Source: Pyrocephalus nanus
Taxonomy: Eukaryota; Chordata; Aves; Passeriformes; Tyrannidae
DNA: 64,000 bases
NCBI GenBank assembly: GCA_038380795.1
Contig: CM076279.1
Coordinates: 3,425,001 to 3,489,000, forward strand
Direction of reading: 5' to 3'
Position numbers and translations under genes: made by a program. This document shows, piece by piece, positions 45,401 through 57,400 of the stretch. Within the stretch, counting starts at the first letter, position 1, and each line of letters begins with the position of its first letter. Under the pieces are notes generated by a model. The model did no database searches, had not been told where the DNA came from, and saw only the letters and a program-made list of their open reading frames with translations.

Positions 45401-48400
45401 TTTCTTGTGAATGCTTTATTCCCAGTCAGACAGGGACACGGTAATGGGCAGGTGTGGCTGTGGCAGCCCAGGTAAGGACTGGGGCAGGTTTGGTAAATGG
45501 GAGGTGATTTCATCCTGTTAATGCTGAGCTTTGTGTGCTCCTGGTGGAAGGGAGGCATTAACTGGAACGCAGAGGAGAAAGGAGTGACCTGGAACAGGGA
45601 ACTGTCCGGGGCAAATGAGTGAACAACTTTTGGCAGGACGAGGTGCTGGGGATCTGCTGGTGCTGCAGCACTGGACATGACCCAGGGTCAGGGGGGCAGC
45701 CTGGATTCTCCTCTTGCAGACTGTTTAACACTTGGCTTTGTGAGCAGGGAGTGCTGCTGCTGCTGCTGCTGCTGCTGCACGGGGAATGTTTCATCAGTGA
45801 ACTGCTTGGGAGGAGGGTCAGGACAGCAGAGGGGCTTTGTAAGAACTGAAGATGCATCATAAATGGAAACAATGTGAGTGGCCACAGGTGGACAGAGGCC
45901 ACAAATTTGAAAACAAACAGGAAAAAACACCCTCCCCAAAATTCTGCCATCTGTTCTTTTGCTCCACGTGTTGGTCACCTTGATCCTGCAGAGGAGAAAT
46001 AGGGAATTAAGGGCTGGCTTGTGAGTGGCAGTGATTCATAGCAGAATTCTGGAAAGGTTCTCAGATAACATCAGGGTTACTCCTTATGTGTGGAACAAAA
46101 GGAATTCTTCAGCTTTTAACAAACCTGAGAATTTTTTTTCTAACAAAACCCTCGATTCTAAGAAATTATGTGATATCTTGGTCACTTCATTAACGTTAAT
46201 ATTTTCTTCAGAAAACTCGTTGTTAATTATGATAATGGAATTATGCAGTTGTTAAGTTTCCTTGGCTAATTTACACGCCATCTTTTCACCCAGGTTTGGG
46301 CGTTACAATTAATTTTATTTTCCAGAGAAGTGTTGTCTGCTGTTGATGAGTTCATTGCGTGAGAGATTTGACCTTTTTTATTTAGAGGCAATGTTAATAC
46401 TTTAAGTATCAGGTGGCAGAGAAAGCTGGGAGCTGTGGCAGTCACAATTCGTGTTCTCTGATGGATCTGTGGGCAGATTTCTCTGCAGAAGAGGGGAATC
46501 CTCTAATTTTACACTTTGTCCCCACTGGATTTGCACCTCCCTGTGCCAGGGGGTGGGTACAACACACTGTCCTTTGTTTACTCTGAGTTGCCAGTGGAGT
46601 GAAAAACTTTGATCTGTGTGTGTTAAACACACACCCAGGAGCTGCAGAAGAGTTTAACCAGTGAAGAACAAATCAGAAATTCCCTGTGCTGGGCAGGGGT
46701 AGCTCCAGCAGGAGACAGGCAGGTGTTTTAAGTGGAGTTTCTTGTAGAGGCCTGTGCAGAAAATTTCTGTGTCTGGGCAGAGGGAGGAGAAGTTACTGGT
46801 GCATTCAGATGGATCATTCTTTTTTTTAGTAAACTAAATTACCTGATACAATGTGAAACTGCAAGTTTCATTTTAAATAAACTTAATACTGTCTAACTGT
46901 GGGGGGGAAATGAGCTTTTAAAACTGTTTTCATGTTTGCACAGTGTTGTTTGTTGCTTCTCTTTCTCCCCAGTGGTTGGTAGGAGGCCGAGGCAAAGTCT
47001 GCCCCTGTGGGACTTGTTTTCCAAAAACCTTTTGGCAGCCATAAAGCTGTTAAATACTTGATTTTGTTCAGCTTTTATCATGGTTTAAGCTCTGCTTCCC
47101 AGGGGGTTGGCCAGGATCAGGTACACGCCGCACACATCACCTTTGTGCTGGAATAAGGATGTGTTTATCAGCTTATTAATGAGTTGTCAGAGTTTCAGAG
47201 GTTGGAGTATCTTTGCTGTTCTAAAACCATGAAATAGCTAAAGAACAGAGCACAATTTCCATCAGCTCTGGTGTTGCTGTATTCATGGAATTACCTCTTT
47301 CTGATGATGTTTTGTTATTTGCACCCACACACGTTTGCTGGTTTGTTTTTATTTGGAGGGCATGCTTTCTTCATTGTGTTGGGCTGTTTTCTTAACTTTT
47401 TAATTGAAGCATTTACAATATCGTTATTTTTGTTGTAGTGAACCCTTTTATTGTTTCAGAGGTGAATGAATCATATATTCTGGGTTATTTTTTCCTGGCA
47501 GATATTTTTCTTTAATGGTTACTCAGGGCTCGCTTAAATTGTGCAGATGAATAATACTTGAAATGCAATATCTGATTCATCATTCACAACACTACAATGA
47601 AAAACCTTGTGAAATTATATATATATAGGTCTTTTTACTTGCAGGAACAGCACCTTTAAAGGTGTTGTAGGGCAATGAAATAGCCCTTCCTCAATTCTGT
47701 TTGCTCTGAGTGCATCTCCATTTCCTAAAATCTTGCTCTGTTTCCCAGGTGCTGGCCCTGCAGGTTCCAGCTCTGTGCTCCCTTTGCCAGGACAGGGTGT
47801 TTTCAGTGGAGAATTGTGTGGATGTTGCCACGAGAAGGTGTCAGAGGGGATCCTCTGCCAGTCTAAAAGTAGCCCAATATAGTTAAATTTAATTTTGGCA
47901 AGGAACAGAGCAGGAAATAACCCCGGGGTGGTGTGGAACCTGCTGGTGGTAAATGGCCTTTGCCTGTTGAATCCCAGTTTCTGTCTGGCCCCCCAGGTTG
48001 GTCCCAGGTGGGAGAGTCCAGGTGCACTTCTGGACTGCTCAGCATGAGTTAAACACCCAGATCCAGTGACAGGGGTGAGTAAGTGGCTCCACACCCCCCG
48101 AGAATGGAAGAGAGGGCTGTCAATGCCCTGTATTTTTTGTTAGCTCTGTGCATCCTCGTGCTTTTGTTCATTAAACTGAGTTTTAAAACATTCAGAAGCA
48201 TCTCACGTGTGGGGGTGTGTTCCTGTAGCACAGTGAGTGTGAAACCTGAAAAGAGTGAGTCTGGATTTGTGCATCTGTGCAACTGGTTCATGTCAGCTGG
48301 AACATAAAGACTTGAGTTCTGGTGGATTTTGTTTGCTCATACACAAATTGTTTTTTCATGTGTTTCCCAGATTCACTATAGGTAGATTTAAAAAAAAAAA

Positions 48401-51400
48401 AAAGCAAACCCAATGGAAATAACACCAAAAAAACCCCAAACCTGCCCAACTGCCCCGTATTTTCTCTGTTGCCCCTGCACAAATATTTATAAACAGCCAG
48501 TAATGCAGATTTCTTGTGCATGCACAGAGCCCTGGGGAAAATGAGTGTGAGGTGTTCAGTACTTTGTTTTACTCTGCTTTATCCTCCAAAGAGCTGGGGA
48601 GCCCGCCTAAAAAACTGAAATACACTCCCTGGGAGCTTCTGTCACCTTTGAGACAGTCAAACCTCTGCTGCTGGAACTCAGGAATCCACGGACAGAATGA
48701 CTAGAACAGCAAATATGACTTAAAAAAAAAAACCAAAACGTGGTTATTGGACGGGCTGGGACGAGTCCAGCTGCGGTGGAGAAATCGATTTTGCTGTTGC
48801 TTGAAATCCGTGGTGCGTTGGTATTTTGGCAGGGCGAGGAAAACAAGGGTATTAGAAAGTCATTTACCGCGGTGGGATTAACGGGAGAGCGGTGTTTGTG
48901 CGAGAGGGGCAGCTCGAGATGTGTCTGATAAACAGGACGAGGTCTAGTCTGACAGCTGGCAACAATGGGCCCTGCTCGAGTCAGGTGTACCGAATTAGCA
49001 CATCTATTCAAGGCACCGGCAGAAATCTCGAGGAGGACAAGCCTTGTAGGCAGAAGTGTTGCCAAATGGGAAATGATTCATCGTCTCTGAATGGGATGAG
49101 CACTGAGCAGAAGCAGTTGAAACCTCAGACTGCTTTGGCTCACAAACCGCCAAATATGTGATTAACACTTTATCTGCCCCGGGCCCGAGGGTTTCCTTGT
49201 CTCCTGAGCCTGCTTTTGGGATCAAACCCGGCGAGACCCCGTTTGTTCTGATCTCTCTTTTGAATGTTTGAACAGTCTTTAGGTGTTTTCCCGACTTTTG
49301 CATCCCCAAAAACCGCTCCCATCCTGTGACCCTGTGGGAACAGCACCTTTTGGTGAGGACTGTTCCGTGTCAGGGGTGCAGGCACAACTTCCTGAGCTGG
49401 CTTAGTGCAGTTTATTTGCTTATATTTAGTGCAAATCCCTGATTAGCTGGAGGTGCAGTTTAATGTCAGATAGCAGTTGCGAGGCACTCACTGTATTTGG
49501 ATTTTTAGTATTTAAAAAACACCACTTTAACATTGGTAATGCCATTTGTGGTTCACAGATGATAAAGAGCTGAAAGATAAACAGGAAATATATTTGTGAA
49601 TAATTTAGTTAATGCAGAAGGGGGGTACAGTTTACAAAGCCAAATGAGGGAATGTAAAGGGGAAAAAGCTTGTACCCTCTGTCTCTTCATACATTATCAG
49701 AGTTTTAGCATGTTTGTGGTCTTATTTCATTATACATTGTTCTTTTGTCTCTAAGCTACATAGATTGTAGAGAAAATAAAGGAATTAAGTCATTGGGAGG
49801 TGTTTAGTATTAAATAATTGAGATTGTTGTGCAGTTATAGAACATAGTTGTGAGAGGACAAAATATTGTACTTGGTAAGATAATTATTTGCTAAACAGTT
49901 TATTATATTTGGGTGCCCTTGGACATCCCTCAATCAGCACTTGAGGTATCCAAGGAGTGTGTCCAGGGAATGACTGTAAAGATTCCTCTGGAAAACCCTG
50001 TCTGCTCTCACCTTGTGTGTGCAGCCACGTAAGAAATGCTGGAAATCAGAAGTGATATCCAGTGTAAGCATTTGTGAGCAGAACTGCCAGAGGCTGAGGG
50101 TTCCCAGAGTGAAAGGCTCCAGGGAAATGAGGGCTCCCCAATTCCTGTGTCCCCCCAAAGCCCCCTGGTGTCCCCGTGGACTGTGATTTACGACCGGTGG
50201 AAATAATTCCTGCTCCTCGTGCTCAGAGGCCACTCTGCCCTTGGAGGAGCCTGGTAGTGAAATCTTCTCTAACTTGTTGGGAATATTTCCCTGGATTTTC
50301 ATCCTTTTGCTGTGCTGCTGGGAGTGTTGATTCATGTACTCAGCTTCGGGCTCCTGATTTCAGTCTCATCTCCTTCCCGTTATCTTTCTTAACCTTCACT
50401 CTCCACTGCTTAATATCTTCTACTCTCTGCTCCTCTTTCTCAAAAAAAGTCTTGCATTTTCATTGCTGGAGCTTTGCATCTTCCCAAGTGATTTCTGAAG
50501 TTGCAGTTTAAATTGCACAGGAAGGTTTTTTTGGGGGCAAGATCCTTTATTTTCACCTATCAGCGAACCATTTCATCTGAATCTCTTGGTGTTCTATTTG
50601 TTTACAATCCCATTTCTTTCTTACAGTACTGTATAAATTGTACTGATTTGACCAAATAATTGAAGCAGCTTGTGTAAGACCAAAGTAAAACAACAAAAAA
50701 CCGAGGCTTTCCTGTAAGTTGAAATAAATAGGATTGTTCATCCAATTAGCTCATCTCTGTCCAACAGCAGCAGCTTCTTAAACTGTTTGGATTTGTTCTG
50801 TAGGACACATCTGTTTCCACAGATATTACACATATTAAAGCACTGCCCTAACTTAACCAAATCAATTTATAGATTGTATAGTCTGTTGAGACAATAATCT
50901 CCTGGAGGAGAGGCTGGATGGGTGTGTGATGGGGAATAAGACTGGACAGGAGAGTTTGGGTGACTGCATTTCTGCAGGTACAGACAGAATTCCATCATCA
51001 GGGGCTTAGTAACCAGGGGAAGGTGTGTACAGAATCCACCCATCTCCCTGCTGACCCTGCCTGATTTATTTTTGGCAGAAGCCAAACTGCCAAGTTTGGA
51101 CGCTTCCACAGTTGAAAGCATTCCACTAAAACAAATTCCCCCCCCCCAAAAAAAAAAAGTAAATCTCAGGGACGTTGTTCCTGAATGTTTCAACTGTGCT
51201 AAACGAGAAAAAGGCAGGATCCACATATTAGCCAGGAGACAGAATGTCTGAGGTTGTGGATATTGGTGCTCGTGCAGGAGGATGTGAGAGTCCATCACTC
51301 ATCTGTATTGCCCCACAGAAGATGATTTCAGTGCATCAGGTGTGTCAATTGTGCTGAACTGGGAGTTTAGATTAAGGGCAGATGCTGAATTAGTGATTTT

Positions 51401-54400
51401 TACTGGTGATAGCATCCAAACCGTGATCCTCGTGAACTCTTTAAGTTTTATTTATTAAGGAACTATTTTTTTTTAATTACTGAAATAATTCAAGTTCCAT
51501 ATTTGAAACGCCAGAATGAATTTTTTCCCCCTAACAAAAGTTGTCACTTGGGCTGTTGTTGTGTCTTCCTTAGAAAGCAGCTGACAATCCTTTTGTTAGT
51601 GCTGATAAAACGAATATTTTGCTGAGGAGCGGGAATTACTCACAGAGGGTAAATGATGCTCATCCTTTTGGGGGGCTTTTCCTTTTCCTGGTTCTCCTCC
51701 TTTTGCCTCTTCCCAGAAAAGCAGCTGGTGTTCCCCAGGGCTCGTGTTGGGAGGCTTCCTGTGTAAATCAGGCGTGTGGGGTGTCCTGCCGGGGACGGCA
51801 GCGCTCCTGGAACGCCGCTGGGATCCACAATCCCGCAGACCCAGGAGCCTCCCTGAGCTGCAGGTGCCTCTTGTCTGAGCCCTTGTTCAAATCCAGGGCG
51901 TTTTTGTCTGCTTGGTAATTAGATCATGGATTTCTTTTGTCGGTGCCTCTGCTCTGGCTCATTCAGAGGGTGGAGAATTTCATGCAGTGACACAAATCCC
52001 AGGGCTCTGCTCCTCGGTGCCGTTTCCAGAGGTGAATGAAAACCATCAGACAGAGCTAGAATTGCTTCCTCCCCTTAGCTTTTCCCCCCACTCCCGTTCC
52101 TGGCAAAGGAAAGTAAGAAATCCAAGGGCAGATTTCCACGTTACCTTTGTTTTTTACCCATCAGAGGAAGGATCCTCTGCTCTCTTAAGTATTTTGCAAG
52201 TTGATAATTCTGGATGGGTCGCTTCTGTCCTGGTTAAAATCTGACTGCTGGGATTACAGGCAAGTCTTTAAGGACTGAGGTAAGATTTTTAGAGCAATGA
52301 TTCTGAGAGTTTGAGATGAGTAACCCCCTTTTCTTTGCCTCTATTTATTCCTATAATTCTTGGATAATTGAGTTAATGCTTGTATTGGAGTTTGCTTCAC
52401 TCACACTTGAATATAATAACCACCTCTGCAGGTTTGAGATTAGTTAATCTTGGTAATATTACTTTAAATTAAAGCTTTTTTCAATGGACTATGTTTTTAA
52501 TACTGCAGGAGGGAAAAAAAATAGAGAATGGTCCAGCAAATATAACAGCAAAACTGGTGGGTTCCTTTAACAGATTTGTTTCCCACCCTGATTTTGTTGA
52601 CTGGAATACAATTTTATACTTGCTACCAGTGTGAGAAACAGAAGGGGATATATTTGAAATTGGTCTGAAAATTGATCCTTGACTGCTGACTCTTGCTTTG
52701 AAAGTCTTCTCATGGCTGTTGATTTAAAGCTGAGCTGTTCCCCCCAGCCCAGTTGCCCGGCACAGCCTCTGTGAGTGGTGCCTGATGATGATTTCGTGGC
52801 ACAGTGGTGGTTTTTCAGATGTCGAAAAATGAGAGAGATGGGAGGGTTGGGCCCTTCTGGAGCAGGGTGGAGAAATGAAGTGGAATTTCTAGTGCATGAA
52901 AGTTATGCATTGGAAACATCCTGGCTGGTCTGAGAGGCTCCATCCACAGCGAACCAGGAAATGCAGATATTCCCAACAGCCTTTGTTTCCTTTAAGTTTC
53001 CCACGTGTCACTTCTGCTCCTTTCCCACTGAGCTATGGCTGAAACCCTGATTTACCCCGAGCCCTGATGGGGGTGGTTTATCCTGTATCATCCCCCTGTA
53101 ATGTGAATGTAATACAGCTAAAAACCCACCAAACCAACCCACCTATTTTCACATCTCCTTATCCAATTTAACCGCTTCAAACGTGGATCTCCAGAGAAGA
53201 GACTCGCAGACCTCGCTGGGAGGCTTTGCTACCTTCACTGCACAAGTGGCAGGGTAATTTCTTGCCATTTACCTCTTGACAGGCGTGGCAGACACCCTGG
53301 ACACATGAATAGGGAGGGTGACGTGTGTGGCACCGAGCCCATCGCTGAATGAACCTGGGAAATGGGAATGCATGAGTGGCTGGCAGGAGGAATTCAATGG
53401 CATGGGGAGGGGGGGGGATGTTGGGGGTTTTGTTTTACTTTTGGCTTGGAGTGGAGTAAGGGAGGAGAAGTGGAAAAGGAAGCCTTTTGTTTACAGTAAA
53501 ACAATACTGTGAAGTAGACGTGGTGATGTAAAAGCAGGAGTCTAAACACGGGCAAATCCAGGCAGGCTCCATCTGGCCCCGGCCACGAGTGCCCGGCACA
53601 GACTGTTGGGAGTCTGGAGTGGCTGCCGTGTCCTCCTTCCTTAGGGGAATTTAAAATAGCCTGGGAGGCTCTGCCCCAGGGTTTTATTATTGCACGAGGT
53701 GAATGATTTATTGGTTTAACCGTTTGCACTCAGTGGTGCAAGTGCATCTCTGTTAACCTGAGAAATGCCTGGTGTTTTCATCTGGAATTTTCATCTTTGT
53801 GTGTTGTATCCCATGCAAGTGATAAGGGTCTAGAACTCTAAATCGACTCAAAGCACAACCTGTTCTTATAGGGGGAATTTGATAGAGTGAATCTGTTGGA
53901 AAGGAAAAATGTGCAGTCACTATGTTAGTTTCTGGCATATTTTGCAGTGGTTTAAATGGTATTGCATTATTAAGGCATTTATCACTTCTGGATATCCATG
54001 TTGCTGTTTGAGTGCAGGTTACTGTGGGTTTGTTTGTTTGGTCCCAGAGGAATAATCCTGATTTGTTGAGACGCAGATTTCCAACTGACAGTGCTGAGAA
54101 GCAGGTGCATGTGATCCTTGGAAATGGGTTTCATTTTACATGCAGTGTATTGAGGATTGAGTGTCTGGCTCGTGTGGAAGTCGAACTTACAGAAATGCCT
54201 TTATGGGACAATTTAGAATTTTGACAATTCTTAGGGGAAATTCTTGTGAAAAGTTCTCTTCTAGCACTGTGCTCATCCTAATGCATATCTTACTAGAGTT
54301 TATTTAAAAGCTGTCTACCTTGTGTTAGGACATAAGTCTGGCAGTGATGCTTTTCTACGTCACTTAGAACTAGTGTGGGATGTTTTTTTCAACCTGACGT

Positions 54401-57400
54401 GTTAGTATTAAATAGCACTTTAAAAATCCATCAGTGCTTTTGAATTGTTCTAGCACCCACTCTTGGTAGAATTGGTACAGATTGTGAATTTGCATTAGAT
54501 TTAAACGAGGTCCAGATTAGGTTTAAACAGAGGCAAGAGGAAAAACCATCAGGTCGCGTCCTGTCGCTTGTTCTGCTCATCTGCAGAAAAAGCACCTTTC
54601 AAAGGAAATGAAACCTTTAAAAAAAAAAAAAAGAATCCTCAGAGAGATTAATTGTAGAATAAAACTTAATGTGAATAGTTGGGATAAACAATTTCATTTC
54701 AAAACCTTAATTGAGGAAGTTATTACCTCAACAGCTGGATTTGCAAATCCGTGTGGTGTTATTTCCAGCTCTTTGTCCCATGAATAGTTGAAGACCTCCT
54801 GTTTTGTATCTTCCCATGTGGGAATTCAGGCAGGTCCAAGGAGGGAATGCAAGCAGAGAAATAGAAGTTTCTGTGGAGCGTGCCAGCGATGGAAGAAACC
54901 GGTAGGAATTTGTTCGAAACCTTTCAAACATCGAGCCATCCTGCTGGAACCTGGGCCTGTCACAAATACTTTTCTTAAGGAAAATAAGTGAATTTGCAAA
55001 GAGTTTTGCACAATGTGGGGAAAAGTTGTGTCAGCCGTAGGTTCCAACACCCCAGCGATTTCTGGGTCCCGGGGGCACCCTCTGAAGGCAGGAGGGGGGT
55101 GTGTGTGTGCCTTCATTTGCCTCCCTCCCTCTCCCTCCCCCGAGCAGGCTCATTCCAATCAGCAGTGTAATTGGAATGCAACCACAGTCTGGAGGAGGAA
55201 GGGGAATTTTTGGCAAGGAGAGAGGCAGAGCAGTTGGGAGCTTTATTCAGATTAAAGCATAGACGACCATTCATTATCAGTCCAACACACATCAGCAACA
55301 GCCCAGCATTGTGTTTCTCCAGCTGGGACCTCTTGCAGTGGTCGTGTTGCACTGCACACAACATGCAAACAACGGGGATCTGATCACAAACCCAGCACTG
55401 ATGGCTTGCCTTAAAAGATGCTCTTTCTGTGGGGGGAGAAGGACTTGTCTTCCCCAGTGAGCTGTTGTGGTCAGAATTGACAGGCAGCCTGTCCTTCCCC
55501 TCGCTCTGCCACGTGTGACGTGTTCTGTTGGGAGAAAAACCCTCGGGGAGAGAGGAAAAAAAACCCCCAAAAAACAGGAATTCTGATGTCCAAACTGTCG
55601 GTTGGGTTGGGAAGGCTGAGCTTGTTCTTCTGTGGTGATGACACGTGGAAAGCCAGCGGATTAGTAAACATCATCTTAGCTTTTCCCTTGCCTGGAACCT
55701 CAGGGCTGGCTGTTGACACAGTGGTTGGTTCTTAGGGATGGCTGACATGGGATGGGATGGGGGGGTTTCCTACTAAGCCATGTAATTTTAAATATCTTAA
55801 TTACATGGTTCCTTCTGTGCTCTCTTCCGTGGATATTTATGATTACTTTTTATTTTCTTACCCACCTTCCCGTTACCTTTCACTGATTGTGTCTCAAATA
55901 TCCACATTTAAAAATTATTTACTGAAGGTGGCTCAAGCAGTGGTATTTTTTAACATAGAAATTTTAAACTCAGTGTAATTTCTGTTGTGATTGGCTGCAA
56001 CTGTAGCCCTGAGGTGCTCCTGCTTCAAGCACAATTAAACACCGTCATTTGTCATAAATCAAGAGATATAACGTTATTGCTAATACTCTACAATAAACAT
56101 ATTTTTTAATATGTACATAAAATAGTAGTAATGTATAACATAAGATGCCTTCCACAACAACAGCTTGATGACATTAAAAGTTTGATTTTTCTGTAAAAAT
56201 TGTTCCCAAGTAGAAAACAGTTGTAACAAGAGTTCTTCAAAAAGAGCAAGAAGAAAACGAGAGAAATATTTATCTTTTCTATACAATTCACCTTTTGAAC
56301 ATTCATTATTCCTGTCATTTTTTATGCGGGTTTCACTAATTATTCACCCCCCTCTATAATTGCATGTAAATTTTGATTTGGGGACGTTAAATACTTTACA
56401 TTTACTTCCAATAGTTAAATAACTTTTCAGTAAACCATTCTTTGTCAGTCACTGGAGTAATAAATCAGAAAAAGGAAATTGGCAAACGTGATTCACTTAA
56501 TTCCTATTTTTGAGTGTTTTGTAGCAAAGCTGTCTTAGAAGGAGACTTGGGTAGCTTATGATATTGTGCTCTTTTCGAGTTTCTGCGAGCTGACCTGAGC
56601 AGCATGTGTTAGAATGAGATCATAAAGCACGATCAAAAGCTATTTAATGTATGTATGGTATGTAAAATCGATGTGCTGTTTGTCTTGGCACGTAGGTATT
56701 GTTCCTTCACATTGCAATAGTAATGTTCTCCTGTCCGTGGACTACCCAGGAAGTCTGTAATAAACACAAAACATAACTATCCACTGACTCACTGATACTG
56801 TGTAAGAAATACTTTATCTACAGATGTGTGCTAGGAGCCATTAGTGTCATTCGATGAGGCATTTACCACACAACACTCCCCCCTCTTTTTTTCCCGAGCC
56901 GCTGGTTCGTGTTCTACTTCCAGTGCAAGTTTAAACAGCTTCACTTCTGGTTCTAAAATAATTTCTAGACAAAGTACCTTGAAACAGCACTTACAAATAA
57001 CAAATAACCCCCTTTGGTGCCCTTGTGCCCCTGGAGGACCCAGCGGTGGCAGATCTGATGATGACGTGGGTTGGGTGCAGAACCATCAGCGTTTTAACTT
57101 GGCTTTGTCCGGGGCAATAAATCTCCTGGTGGTTTCTTTCTGGTTTTCGAATGTGGAGCTCAAATGGACCGTGGGATGGAGGACTCAGAGATAATGAAGT
57201 CCCGTGAGTTTTATGAGAGTCATTGCCTGGAGGAAGAGGAGGCCCAGGCGGTGACCTGGAGGGAGAGGAAAAAGCTGCAGTGGGAGATGCCGAGGTGTCG
57301 GAGCAAGGGAGGGTCCATGTGGGAGAGGGTCCGTGGGGGAGAGGGTCCCTGTGGGAGAGGGTCCGTGTGGGAGAGGGTCCATGTGGGAGAGGGTCCCTGT

